From contig OY755243.1 of the NCBI GenBank assembly GCA_963576725.1, positions 75,786,106 through 75,850,105 of the forward strand: a DNA stretch of 64,000 bases. The letters are read 5' to 3'. The position numbers were made by a program, and so were the translations under genes. Numbering within the stretch: position 1 is the first letter of the stretch; each line of letters begins with the position of its first letter. The notes below the pieces were generated by a model that was given only the letters and a program-made list of their open reading frames with translations, searched no databases and had not been told where the DNA came from. This document shows, in pieces, positions 41,890 through 62,163 of this stretch. The stretch is from Azorinus chamasolen (taxonomy: Eukaryota; Mollusca; Bivalvia; Cardiida; Solecurtidae).

Positions 41890-41975
41890 ACAAAATAGTG
41901 TAGACCCAGACCAAAGGGCTTCTGAGGGAGACCTCTAATCAGGACATGTACCGCTCTGCTGTACACACTATTTTG
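41890..41975. mobile_element. Family K-type stem
   Basis: AAATAGTGTAGACCCAGACC pairs loosely with GTACACACTATTTTG; tip AAAGGGCTTCTGAGGGAGAC. Confidence 0.55.
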
Positions 41976-42052
41976 CAGTGCTTACATCGGCAAAATAATT
42001 CTGTAAGATACACTATCAAAATGAAAACTACGTCCCAAAATAAGATCAGTAT

Positions 42053-42182
42053 CCATGCTTATAAAACTCTTTAGTTGAGTCTGAGTTCGTTCTCAAGTTT
42101 TTGATTGGCTTTGGCTCAAATCTGACCAATCAAAAGCTTGAGAACAAACTCAGACTCAACTAAAAAGCTTTATAAGCATGGG
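42053..42182. repeat. Long palindrome, family M
   Basis: Arms of about 55 bp (CCATGCTTATAAAACT and TTTATAAGCATGG outside; GTTGAGTCTGAGTTCGTTCT inside), with internal CTTTTGATTGG and CCAATCAAAAG also paired. Confidence 0.9.
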
Positions 42183-42640
42183 CACTGGACGGGGTATCCT
42201 TTGATAAATACGCCAATAAATGGGTCAAGTGCATCGTGACTAGCATTTTAAACAGTTTGATGAGAAAATGAATCTGTGACTGGTCAGACTCTATGTTTTT
42301 ATAACCAAATCAATAATTTCATTGTAATTGGAATTAAGCAAATTTACAATATATCGGAATTGAATCAGACATGATTGCTTACAGGAGGATTAAGGATAGC
42401 AAAGCTTATTCATGCAACAGGGAAATGCATTAATAAACAATTGCGTATATGCTTGCTCATCAATCATGCAAAAACATGGTACATGTACGTACATGCAACG
42501 CCAGCCTTGAATCTAGATTCTCAATGGATTACATCAGCGACTTCAATAGCATCTACAGATTTATATCTAAACATGATACATTTGTATATAGGGGCCTAGG
42601 TAAAGTAAAACCTTGTTTAAGCGACCAATTGGTGATTGCG
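42183..42640. other. Unassigned stretch
   Basis: Overlapping 64-74-codon ORFs show no domain; no element recognised. Confidence 0.5.
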
Positions 42641-42667
42641 TAAGTCAGTGATGCTCTGTGTCCCATG

Positions 42668-42840
42668 TAAAGGATATAGGCAAACAGTGTAGACCTAGAT
42701 CAGAGCTCAAGAAGGAGCTTTCTGTACAGGGTATGCACTGTCTGCACTATTTGCTGAACCCATCGATGTCAATGGCTTATACTCGTACCAGCAAATATTA
42801 TGTTTGTTGTTTCCCCTCATCATAAAACATTGATGGGTTA
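42668..42840. mobile_element. Family K MITE, partial
   Basis: Stem AGGCAAACAGTGTAGACCTA; right end AAACATTGATGGGTTA. Confidence 0.6.
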
Positions 42841-42865
42841 CAAAGTAAGATCTGGACAAGTCTCC

Positions 42866-43115
42866 CTAAACCCTTTCCCTTTTTTATGTTTACTCCAAAT
42901 TCCAATACCTACACAATATTCATGGACAAAATAGTTAATGAAATATGGAAGGTGGAACATTGTAGCCATTTTAGAAAGTAAAGAATCTGATCTATCGAAT
43001 CCCATTAGCAAACAGAGCAGACCCTGATCAGACGGCTCCTGTGCAGGAGCCGTCTGATCTGGGTCTACTCTGTTTGCAAATGCGTGAAAAACGTTTATAT
43101 GAGGGAAAGAGTTAA
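42866..43115. mobile_element. Family A1 palindromic MITE
   Basis: CTAAACCCTTTCCC to GAGGGAAAGAGTTAA; tip GACGGCTCCTGTGCAGGAGC has a lengthened centre. Confidence 0.9.
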
Positions 43116-43329
43116 TGATGATATCCGTTAGAGTCATCAGCAAAACATTTTGCTATGATTTATGAGATGGCTATCAGTGCAAGAGTGCTTTGAATAGATT
43201 CGTCATTGTTGTTCTCGCAATGCACAGCTGTTATTACTATCAATGTATAATAATATGCGATATCCCGTGAATTACATATTTGTTAAGATGAAGAGATTGT
43301 CTGAGATTGTCATTCAGATCAATGACATA

Positions 43330-43649
43330 TACCGTAAAACCCCTCTAAACCTAACTTTAGTAAAAAGAAGAATTTAGATCTCTTTAAAGCAGGGTGTAAG
43401 TCATGCAGAAAGCTCCTTTTGGGAGCTTTCTGCAAGACTTTCATTCTGCATTAAGCTGCCATCTGTCTTGCAGACAGATGTTGATTTTAGTTTGAACGTC
43501 CCAAGTCCGAGTCTGAGATAACTCTCAAGTATCTGATTGGTCAGATTCTGAGCAAGCTCAGAATCTGACCAATCAGATGCTTGAGAATTATCTCAGACTA
43601 AAGCATAAAGTTTTATAACCTCGGAGCCAATTGAGAGGGGGTTTCACTA
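43330..43649. mobile_element. Family G MITE (reverse) with an M-type palindrome inside
   Basis: TA-CCGTAAAACCCCTC to GGGGGTTTCAC-TA; G stem AAAGCTCCTTTTGGGAGCTT; the M2 palindrome occupies the right flank. Confidence 0.75.
43510..43599. repeat. 90-bp palindrome, family M2
   Basis: AGTCTGAGATAACTCTCAAG...CTGATTGGTCAGATTCTGAG around a 2-bp centre; arms differ at a few bases. It shares GTCTGAG and the TGATTGG/CCAATCA motif with family M. Confidence 0.9.
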
Positions 43650-43727
43650 TTTTGTACGTTTCTTATATTCTCTGTTTCATCATTTAAACATGTGTTGTCT
43701 ATACATGTACTTCTTAATTTTGCTAAC

Positions 43728-44040
43728 ATCTTGGATCAAGTGAAAACGCCGAGTGTCGAAAAACCTCGTTTATTCGAACTCTCAAATACATGTAATTATA
43801 AGTATCGTTGTTTTATTATTACAAGCAGCCGCTTAATGCAGGATGAAAGTCGCACATAAAGCTCCTCTGAGAGCTTTCTGCACGACTTTCATTCTGCATT
43901 AAGCAAACACCTGCTTCAAAAGATCTCAGATATTCATATTATTAACAATTCTAATTATCGATAGTTTATTGTAAACTCGAGGTCTCGTCCAGGCTGTCTG
44001 ACATTTGGACAACTATCTCTCAACTGTTTGAACGAATCAT
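43728..44040. mobile_element. Family C2 copy split by a G-like hairpin element
   Basis: CTTGGATCAAGTGAAAACGC...GAGT and GAGGTCTCGTCCAGGCTGTC are C2 arms. Between them (43757-43975) lies an element with stem GCCGCTTAATGCAGGATGAA and tip AAGCTCCTCTGAGAGCTT. Confidence 0.6.
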
Positions 44041-44080
44041 AGGTTAGTTAATATTACAGATCACAGTTTATGGTACAGGC

Positions 44081-44212
44081 CCTTTAAGCCATGAATATAT
44101 ATGTAAGAAATAATGACGTCATGAAATTAATTGGCTGATTTTTTTAAATGATGTGAAAACATGAATAGTTGGCCATGGCAAAAACTAGATTCGGATCTGT
44201 AATATTCCATTA
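44081..44212. mobile_element. Family A2 left portion
   Basis: CCTTTAAGCCATGAATATAT, AATAATGACGTCATGAA, GGCCATGGCAAAAACT; stops at the TTAA of the D element. Confidence 0.7.
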
Positions 44213-44457
44213 ACTCTTTTGGCGCCAAATTTAAGAGTGTCGTCAGCAATAATAATTTCATATTAAATATAATTCTAAACTAAATAATAAATATATATTA
44301 GTAAAACATTTGCTTTTAAAACCTGTATGCTTGGGCTAATAATACAGAAAACAGTGAAGTCCCAGGTCAAATGCCGCTTTGAAAAGGCGGCATCTGACCT
44401 GAGACTGCACTGTTTTCAATGGTGCCAACAGGCGACATTGGCGCCGAAAGAATGTAA
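44210..44457. mobile_element. Family D palindromic MITE
   Basis: TTAACTCTTTTGGCGCC to GGCGCCGAAAGAATGTAA; stem AGTCCCAGGTCAAATGCCGC. Confidence 0.88.
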
Positions 44458-44635
44458 TTCTATTATGACATATGTACACTGGAATATTTGGCCATGAGAA
44501 GCACTGTAGAATCAGATAGTCCATACGCAAACATAGCAGACCCTGATCAGACGACTCCCATAGGAACCGTCTGATCTAGTTCTATCCTGTTTGTATTAAG
44601 TGTAAAAGGCGTATATATGGAGTGCAGAGATAAGA
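44458..44635. mobile_element. Family A2 right portion
   Basis: ATGACATATGTACACTGGAA through stem GCAAACATAGCAGACCCTGA. It repeats body sequence already present left of D, so it is not simply the other half of that copy. Confidence 0.7.
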
Positions 44636-44803
44636 ATGAGAATTCAGCGCGCCCTATCGTAGGTCGTCATCAGTGACGTGCATCAGACAAAACTGTTTGC
44701 ACATTTTTTCTAAAGTATTAAACGGTTCCCCATATGGTGATCATGTATTCAAAATCATGCTGTAAGCATAAACAGATCTTGTTTCAGTCGTTATGTCTTT
44801 AGA

Positions 44804-45011
44804 TACAGTGAAGTCTACCTATATCGATTGCATAATGAATCAATGTTGAGATCGATAAGAGCAAACGGTTGCTTAATGCAGGACGAAAGTAATGCAGAAA
44901 GCTCCTAGAGGAGCTTTCTGCATTACTTTCGTCCTGCATTAAGCTACCGCCTGTCTTAAAAACCAGGAATTAGACCTTAATGTAATGCTCGCTGTAGACA
45001 GGTTGTTCTGA
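44804..45011. mobile_element. Family I palindromic MITE (reverse)
   Basis: TA-CAGTGAAGTCTACC to GACAGGTTGTTCTG. Stem GCTTAATGCAGGACGAAAGT with tip GCTCCTAGAGGAGC; inner 70 bp paired without error. Confidence 0.9.
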
Positions 45012-45274
45012 ATTTTTTAACTAACATGCAGCTGCTTCTCTGTTGATGATTTTAGATTATATGTTTACTATTATCACATGCATCGCTACATTGTTCTGAT
45101 TTTATCAATCGTTTTTCTTTCATTTTTTTCGTGCATTCAGTGAGCGTGTCAAACTGTTTTAGGTTCACTGTGTGTAACAAAGCAATTTATTCCTCTTGGT
45201 CCTTACAGTTAGTTTACATACCCGAGAGCTTGGTGCATAAGATGTTACTTCAGTGTGCGGGGCGAGTTCGTGGC
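45012..45274. other. Unassigned stretch
   Basis: Nothing recognised. Confidence 0.45.
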
Positions 45275-45756
45275 GACACTTGCAAACAGTCTGAACCCGG
45301 GTGAGACGTCGCATCAAGATTTAAACTACAGTTGATCTCCAATATCTCGAACTCGGATAACTTGAACATCGGGGGTGGGGGTACTCGAACTAAAAGTTCG
45401 TTCCTTCCAAATTTAATAATACAGAATTGTTCCAAAATGCATCACTACGCATATTTAGAAAATCATGTTCAAGGTTAATGCAGGTCGAAGGTAATGCTGA
45501 AAACTCCTAAAGCTCCTTTCTGCATTACTTTAGATCTGCATTAAGCTGTGAACTTTAGAAATTGCTCAGATTAGAAATCGGATGACTCGTAAGTCCGGTT
45601 ATGAATCCATGAAAAACCTTTGCAGACAGTGTTGATGTAGATGAAACACCGAGTAAATCATGTCTCATCGGACTCCAAACAAATCTAATATTTTCTTTTT
45701 CTTTTTCAAACAATAGAGAAGAATTGGAAGCAACAGACAGTATTTGCAGATGTCAA
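45275..45756. mobile_element. Family C copies around an H element
   Basis: C stem GCAAACAGTCTGAACCCGGG ends at TTTAAAC-TA where H begins. A second C stem GCAGACAGTGTTGATGTAGA follows H. Confidence 0.55.
45327..45590. mobile_element. Family H MITE (right end lost)
   Basis: TA-CAGTTGATCTCCAATATC; GTACTCGAACTAAAAGTTCG; stem GGTTAATGCAGGTCGAAGGT. Confidence 0.8.
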
Positions 45757-45985
45757 TAATAAAATAAATATTCACGTAAGAAATAATCTATGTATGAATA
45801 TCAATTAGCTTAAATTCTTATAATGGCATAAGAACAACAAAAAACGGCAATGTTAAGCACTGTTGAATCATGTCTATATAATTCCATAAGCAGACAGAGT
45901 AGACCCTGATCAGACGGCTCCTACAGGAACCGTCTGATCCGAGTCTACTCTGTTTTCAAATACATTAAAAGGCGAAGCTATGACC
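45757..45985. mobile_element. Family A2 palindromic MITE
   Basis: AAATATTCACGTAAGAAATA; stem GCAGACAGAGTAGACCCTGA with tip GGCTCCTACAGGAACC. Confidence 0.8.
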
Positions 45986-46226
45986 CTTTATTCCATGAAT
46001 ATTTATGTAATAACTAATATATCTATGAATATTGATATTTATTATAGCATAAGAACCAGAAAAAGTTTCAAACCTGGTAAAATGTAGAATTTGATCTATA
46101 TTAATCCAGAAGCAAACAGAACAGACTCAGATGAAGATGATCAGACGGCTCCTATAGGAGCCGTCTGATCAGGGTCTACTCTGTTTGTAAATGATTAGAA
46201 ATGCGTATTAATGGAGTAAAGGGTTA
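45981..46226. mobile_element. Family A2 palindromic MITE
   Basis: GACCCTTTATTCCATGAA to GGAGTAAAGGGTTAA; stem has an extra GATGAA insertion in one arm. Confidence 0.85.
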
Positions 46227-46397
46227 AAGCGGTTGTACTGTAGAAAAATAATTCACAGACGTTTATTTGGAGAATTTCAAAAATAAATCATAAACAGTTG
46301 GGTAGCTGTTGGCAAGGACCAGCGTACAATTAGCTATAATATGGTTTAAATATGAATTTTATTCATGTCGATTCAAATAATTTGTTTTATCTTTCAG

Positions 46398-56733
<10,336 letters not shown>

Positions 56734-56808
56734 GTAGGCATTCCTTCATGATTACATAGTAAAGAAGACCCCAGATCAACAGATAAACGTGCATACTCAA
56801 GTATTAAA

Positions 56809-56930
56809 ATGTTGTGAACTTGTGACCACTCTTTAGAATCGTCTCGAAGAAAACATAGGGTTTGGTGGAGAAATAAAGAAGTTATTCTTGAAAATGTTTT
56901 AATTTACCATCTTATCTGGAGTTCTGGAAG
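56809..56930. mobile_element. Family J element (reverse), truncated
   Basis: TGTGACCACTCTTTAGAATC and GGTTTGGTGGAGAAATAAAG; most of the palindrome's second arm missing. Confidence 0.7.
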
Positions 56931-56960
56931 ACATTTAATCTTGATGGAATTTGTCCGCAG

Positions 56961-57169
56961 GGCATTTTGTCACGATAGCAATTATTTGTGGTATTCTCAA
57001 AATCATTTATGGCATTCTCATTTTCATGATGGCATTGGCTAAAAGTAATTCCATCATTATGGTAATGATAGCACTATCCACATGTTTGCCTTTCATAGTC
57101 GTATTTTCCGGAGGACTTTACTTCATGATGGCATTGTTCAGGGATCTTTCTTTCATAGATGCCAGATGA
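56961..57169 (+). CDS. Possible alternative last exon with hydrophobic segments (doubtful)
   Basis: Follows TTTGTCCGCAG and is in frame with the phase-1 end of the LRRCT exon. It reads about 69 residues to a TGA, with two hydrophobic runs (HFVTIAIICGILKIIYGIL and CLPFIVVFSGGLYFMMAL). If real, it would give a membrane-anchored LRR protein. Against it: a weak pyrimidine tract, biased composition with recurring ATGATGGCATTG motifs, and no recognised family. Confidence 0.25.
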
Positions 57170-57312
57170 CATTCCTGCGTGATGGCATTGTCCAAATTGA
57201 TTGGACAAAATCAAATAGGTTTAATGTATTTCATAGTTGTTACTCATACTAGAGTTGGTTAGTATTGGGTTTGTTAGAATCTAACAACGTCTTGAACACC
57301 TAAAAATTCAGG

Positions 57313-57346
57313 TGTACAACAGAATCTCACTTTAGCGACCCCTTAA
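57313..57346. mobile_element. Family I' left-end fragment
   Basis: TA-CAACAGAATCTCAC...AGCGACCCC-TTAA: I' left end up to its TTAA, where B begins. Confidence 0.55.
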
Positions 57347-57624
57347 CCCATTCCCTCATATTCACACCTTTTGACCCATTCCCTCATATTGACGCCTTTG
57401 ATCCATTCCCTCATATTGACGCCTTTTGACAACTCTGTAAAAGTCACTTTTTGAAACAATTTTGATAAATAGAGCATTTTCTCCTGTGGAGCAAATGCTC
57501 TATTTGTCACAATGGTTTCAGAACTACACTGCTAAAATTTTCCTTTTCTCTAGTTATTGCTCCTTTTCGGTAGATTCATTCAAAGAGGTTGTGTCTAAAA
57601 GTAGCCTATGTGGGAATGGTTTAA
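57343..57624. mobile_element. Family B MITE with triplicated left terminus
   Basis: TTAA, then CCATTCCCTCATATTSACRC three times in a row at 28-bp spacing (57347, 57375, 57403), then the normal stem and right end. Confidence 0.9.
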
Positions 57625-57767
57625 TAAAAGCACACGGACACAGGAAGATTTGGTCAAGGCAGAAGCTATATCATTATTATATTCAAAGCAAACAGAGCAA
57701 ACCCTGATCATACGGCTCCCATTTGAAAAGACTTTAAAGGCGTATAAATTTATGGAGTAAAGGGTTT
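57625..57767. mobile_element. Family A2 right-half fragment
   Basis: GCACACGGACACAGGAAGAT and GCAAACAGAGCAAACCCTGA; ends GGAGTAAAGGGTTTA. Confidence 0.7.
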
Positions 57768-57873
57768 ACGAATGAATAGTATGCCCTGTATAGCAGATGA
57801 TTGCTTAATGAACAACAGCAATGCAGAAAGTTCATATGAGTTGTGATAGCATCTGAATGGCCTTTCATTTGCC

Positions 57874-58106
57874 TTAACCCTTCCCTCCTTATATACGTCT
57901 TTTAACTCATAAAGTTGCTAACATGGTAGATCCAGATTAGGTGGCTCTTACAGAAGCCGTCTGATCTGGATCTACTCTGTTTGTTTATGGAATGATATGT
58001 ATCTAATTCTACAGCTTCTGCCAGGGCTAAACATTCCAGTTTTCATACACCATTCCAGTAAATATTCATGATGTCATTATTCTACATTAAAATTCATTAA
58101 GTAAAG
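57874..58106. mobile_element. Family A2 MITE (reverse)
   Basis: TTAACCCTTCCCTCCTTATA to TTCATTAAGTAAAG; stem tip GTGGCTCTTACAGAAGCCGT. Confidence 0.82.
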
Positions 58107-58149
58107 ACGCAGAGTTGGAGATGTTTAGAGTGACTGTTATAGAGAGGTT

Positions 58150-58330
58150 TTAACCCTTTCTTTCGCACATTTGCAAACAGAGAAGACACAGATCAGACGG
58201 CTCCTATAGGAGCCGTCTGATCAGGGACTGCTCTGTTTCTAATGGGATTTGTTAGTTATGTTTCTTTACTTTCTAAAATGGCTAACTATTCCACCTTCCA
58301 TATTTGATTGACTATTTTTTCAGATAACTA
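58150..58330. mobile_element. Family A1 MITE, right end lost
   Basis: TTAACCCTTTCTTTCGC; tip GACGGCTCCTATAGGAGCCG; body TTTACTTTCTAAAATGGC. A short F right end (ACTGTTATAGAGAGGTTTT) abuts it. Confidence 0.8.
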
Positions 58331-58494
58331 GACAGGTCCACAATACATATTTCAGCCAGTGCAGTTAGAAAATTAGATATTATATATGGGTTACTCGTTT
58401 TTCATCCTTCTTGTCGACAGGCCGTGTAATAATGACTGTATTTTTCACATGAACTTCACTGAAGAAATAGTGTGCACCATTAAATTGTGATATA

Positions 58495-58708
58495 TTAACT
58501 CTTTGGCTGCCAAATTTTGTCGTCTGCAAACTTTGTCGTCTGCTACATTTTTTTTTTTTTACTTTTCTTCACGTTTGTTTTAAAAAACACAGTCGCAGTA
58601 ACAAACAGTTTGGATTCTGATGAGAAGCCGAGTTACTTGGCGTCTCATCTGGATCCAAACTGTTTGCATGGGTAATCACTGATGCGACATTGGCAGCGAA
58701 AGAGTTAA
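58495..58708. mobile_element. Family C1 palindromic MITE
   Basis: TTAACTCTTTGGCTGCC to GGCAGCGAAAGAGTTAA; two TCGTCTGC units, poly-T tract, stem AACAGTTTGGATTCTGATGA. Confidence 0.92.
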
Positions 58709-58773
58709 ATAGTGATATATTTCCTTTCAAATGACTGTCAGCAGCTGAATACACAGGATATGGTGCATTTTAA

Positions 58774-58985
58774 TTAAACCTTTCTCCGTTGTAATTTTTT
58801 TTTACATCTGCTCAAAAGTTGGATCTGGTGAAATTTCGACTATGTCCTTGATCAAGAATTTAAGAAACTATTGACTGAGTGTAACACACATTGGATCCTG
58901 ATGAGACGCCGAATTGCACGGGATCTCATCTGGATCCAGGCTGTTTGCAAATGAGTGTAAAAGTCGCGGATAGCTAGAGACCACG
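58774..58985. mobile_element. Family C2 MITE
   Basis: TTAAACCTTTCTCCGTTG; CTTGATCAAGAATTTAAGAA; stem ATTGGATCCTGATGAGACGC. Confidence 0.8.
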
Positions 58986-59030
58986 ATCACAATACCATGA
59001 TAGATTACCTCGTGAGTAATTAACTGATAT

Positions 59031-59278
59031 ATAACCCTTTATGTGATAGACACCTTATAATGCATTTGCAAATAGAGTAGATCCAGATCAGACAGTTCCT
59101 GTAGGAGCTGTCTGATCAGGTTCCGCTCTATTTGTTAATTCAACAATATAAATATAATTCTACAGTTTTCTGCTATGACAAAACCTTTCTGAGTTTGTAT
59201 GCCATTATAATTTTGCATCTAATTAATATTCATGATGTCATTATTTCGTACATAAATATTCATCGGGTAAAGGGTTAA
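59031..59278. mobile_element. Family A2 MITE (reverse)
   Basis: ATAACCCTTTATGTGATAGA to GGGTAAAGGGTTAA; tip CAGTTCCTGTAGGAGCTG. Confidence 0.9.
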
Positions 59279-59360
59279 ATACCCATGATCTGGACTAAGA
59301 ATTAGTGCACTGTTTTTTGTTGATCTTATTGATCCATATACAGTATTCTTAAATGTACTT

Positions 59361-59684
59361 CAGTTGAACTTCGATATCTCGAACTCGGATAACTCGAACT
59401 TCGAGGTAACTTGATGTCAAAGTTCAGTCCTTCCAAAAGTAACAATAGAGAATTGCTCTAAAATGTATCACTACGCATGTTTAGAAATACAGTCATGTGA
59501 CAGCTTAATGTAAATCGAAAGTAATGCAGAAAGCTCCTACAGGAGCTTTCAGCATTACATTAGACCTACATTAAGCTGTGAACTTGAGAAATTGTCCAGA
59601 TTAGAAATGGGATAACTCGAACTTCTGTTATCTCGAAGTAATTTATATGGCCTCTTGAAACTCGAGATATCGAAGTTCAACTGT
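59361..59684. mobile_element. Family H palindromic MITE
   Basis: CAGTTGAACTTCGATATCTC to GAGATATCGAAGTTCAACTG; stem GACAGCTTAATGTAAATCGA, tip AAAGCTCCTACAGGAGCTTT. Confidence 0.93.
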
Positions 59685-60114
59685 AGTATTATTGAATATT
59701 CAAGCTAGAACAGCAACGTTTCAGTTTTTGATACTTGCAGTCTTTGTCTAAACTATAGGTCCTCATAAGACATCAAAATGCTTAATGTCTGTTAAACTAA
59801 TTTGAAATCAAAGTCTCACTCATCTGTTCAAAAGGTGGATAGTAGATATATAGCAGTATGTTCCACAGACAGAACATTGATACACAAAGATGAGCAGCTG
59901 TTCCAAGGTGAAACATGCAGTTGAATGAACGGATGGGGTTCATTATATTTACAAAAAACAACCTAATTAACATCATTATTAACTAATATATTAACTGAAG
60001 TAGTTTCATTATCTGTCACTGGTAACACCGTGTGCATTAGCGAAGGGCCCATTCAATCCAAAAAACGAGGAAAATGCGCAATGCTCTCATATTGCAGTAC
60101 AATAAACATTTATT
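59685..60114. other. Unassigned stretch
   Basis: No element; a 92-codon reverse ORF (60037-60315) runs into the J element and is not supported. Confidence 0.5.
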
Positions 60115-60177
60115 TAAAGGCATGTGAATGCTTGATGCAAGGCAATCGCTCCTATGTCCTCCTATAGGAACCGTCTG

Positions 60178-60336
60178 TTTAAGAATAACTTCTTTATTTC
60201 TCCACCATATCCTATCTTGTGACCACTCTTTAGAATCATCTCGAAGAGATTCTAAAGAGTGGTCATAACATAGGCTTTGGTGGAGAAATGACGATTTTAG
60301 TATTTGAATATGCATTTTTATCTGTTTAGCTGTGTG
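60178..60336. mobile_element. Family J palindromic element
   Basis: TCTCCACCATATCCTATCTT...CATCTCGAAGAGATTC...GGTGGAGAAATGACG. It is preceded by a short I/A-type arm (CGCTCCTATG...CTATAGGAACCGTCTG). Confidence 0.8.
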
Positions 60337-60640
60337 CCTACTCTGTTTGCCTGGAGTAAAGGAGTTATATTGTGTGTTTGACGGTAGCTAGCTTAAAAAT
60401 TGTAATTTTAATTTATAGCCTTTTGAGAGGTAGACTAAATTGTATGAGTCCTTAAGTTATTTGATCACGTTTTCTAACATAGATTTACGCTGACAGATAC
60501 ACAAATAGGATACACCTTCAAAGCATCCCCTTTTGACAGGCATTGAAACTGAATCTTTATTTTATGGTGTGAGATACATTTAAAACAGTTGACAAGTTTT
60601 CAGCTTTAAACTTTCGGCCTGCATTAAGCTATTGCCTGTC

Positions 60641-60890
60641 TTAACCCTTTCCCTCATATAAACGTGTTTTCACGCATTTGCAAACATAGTAGACCCAGAT
60701 CATACGGCTCCTATAGGAGCCGTCTGATCAGGGTCTGCTCTGTTTGCTAATGAAATTTGATAGATCTGTTTCAATATGTTCTAAAATTGCTACAATGTTC
60801 CACCTTCCACATTTCATTATAACTGTTTTGTGAATGAATATTCAGTAGGTATTGGAAATTGAAATAAGTATAGAACAGGGAAAGGGTTAA
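60641..60890. mobile_element. Family A1 palindromic MITE
   Basis: TTAACCCTTTCCCTCATATA to GGGAAAGGGTTAA, 250 bp; a good consensus-like copy. Its left TTAA lies in an I right-half remnant (GCATTAAGCTATTGCCTGTC). Confidence 0.93.
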
Positions 60891-61172
60891 TCCTTTATCT
60901 CATGCATATTTATACAATCTTATTTCATGGCTTCATGAATATTAACTTTCCTTCATATAAACACTTTTTCAAGCATTTGCAAACAAAGTATACACACACC
61001 AGCCATCTGTTCTGAGTCTGCTCTGTTTGCTTACATCAGGACATTGGTCTGACTTTACAGTTTTTGTTAGAGCAGAAAAATCCCTTGAAAACTTTACAAT
61101 ATATAAAGCAGCTAACAAGTATTCATGATACCGTCATTGCTTACATAATACTTGAACTGGAAAAGGGTAAAA
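60887..61172. mobile_element. Family A2 left fragment plus a reversed A2
   Basis: TTAATCCTTTATCTCATGCA starts at the TTAA shared with A1. At 60942 a second TTAACTTTCCTTCATATA begins, with stem GCAAACAAAGTATACACACA and end GGAAAAGGGTAA. Confidence 0.7.
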
Positions 61173-61304
61173 TCGTGGATCGCCTGCCGAACTCTGCTTC
61201 GATTCTCCAAGTACATTTTCCCACCATTTCTTATCTCGAGCATCATACAGCTTTTTCATCCAAACTGTTTTCAAAGGTCATTATGATATTGCCCTAATAG
61301 TTTA

Positions 61305-61546
61305 TTAACCCTTTCCCTCATGTAAATGTGTTTTCACACATCTGCAAACAGAGTAGACCCAGATCAGACGGCTCCTACAGGATCTGATTTGTTTGCAAAT
61401 GGAATTTGATAGATCTGTTTCTATACTTTCTAAAATAGCTACACTGTTCCACCTTCCATATTTCATTATAACTACATGTACATTGTCCATGAATTTTCAG
61501 TAAGTATTGAAATTTGGAATACACATTGAACAGGGAAAGGGTTTAA
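61305..61546. mobile_element. Family A1 MITE (right stem arm deleted)
   Basis: TTAACCCTTTCCCTCATGTA to GGGAAAGGGTTTAA; stem AGACGGCTCCTACAGG then directly ATCTGATTTG. Confidence 0.9.
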
Positions 61547-61591
61547 TGATAACAGTTTAACATCTTTGCAATGACCACTCCGGGAATGAAC

Positions 61592-61855
61592 AATGTGTGT
61601 TTCTAAAGGGACATGGTTGATTAATACTCGTACTGTATAAAAGTAACACAGGGAGATCCTATTAGATTTCAGCAACTTTTGTCCTGCATTAAGATACAAT
61701 CTGCTGTGATGACCAAACAGATTATCCTCTTTTGTGTGCTCGTCTTTCTGCAAAATCTTCAGAAACAGTCATAAACCATTTAAGGCAGGTGGTATCTTCA
61801 TGGAGGCCAATGTAATTGCAGAAGAGCTTTCTACATTACAGTTGCAGTGATTTAA
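61592..61855. mobile_element. Two degraded family I fragments
   Basis: TTTTGTCCTGCATTAAGATA and GGCAGGTGGTATCTTCATGG...GAGCTTTCTACATTACAG. Confidence 0.5.
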
Positions 61856-61905
61856 CATTTTCCTCTTCCTCCATGGATACACCTTTTAATGGATTTGCAA
61901 ACACA
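61852..61905. mobile_element. Family A left end, interrupted
   Basis: TTAACATTTTCCTCTTCCTC and GGATTTGCAAACA, then the sequence becomes unrelated where the retroelement region begins. Confidence 0.65.
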
Positions 61906-61934
61906 AGGGCCAGGTGCGTGACCATTTCATAATG

Positions 61935-62090
61935 AAATACTACTTATAATTATCTTCAAATACGTTTAGACATCATATTTTGACAGTAAAAAAAATAGTA
62001 TATTACAAACAAAAGAAAATTTCATTTTTTACTCTCAAAGTATTATGCTATTATGCCTTAACGTATTTGAAGATATTTATAAGTATTATT
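61935..62090. repeat. Long imperfect inverted repeat before ORF1
   Basis: ATTATCTTCAAATACGTTTA (61949-61968) pairs with TAACGTATTTGAAGATAT (62059-62076). Pairing continues inward through GACAGTAAAAAA and TTTTTTACTCTC. It may be the element's 5' structure or a small separate insert. I saw no hammerhead core (CTGATGA...GAAA). Confidence 0.65.
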
Positions 62091-62163
62091 TATAAGTGGA
62101 TCCATCTGGAAAGGGCATCACAGTTTCCTTACGCTAAGGACCCAGCCCGTCGACTCAACTAAG

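Noticed and set aside
45250..45435. Minus-strand ORF with a proline run
   Set aside because: Falls across the C stem and the H element; the proline run is the GGGGGTGGGGG tract of H read backwards.
56734..62000. Immunoglobulin-domain exons of a peroxidasin
   Set aside because: Looked for a phase-1 exon with the Cys...Trp...Cys pattern; none recognised, so downstream exons are probably outside the window.
62090..62163. Hammerhead ribozyme in the Penelope-like leader
   Set aside because: The CTGATGA and GAAA core motifs are not present.
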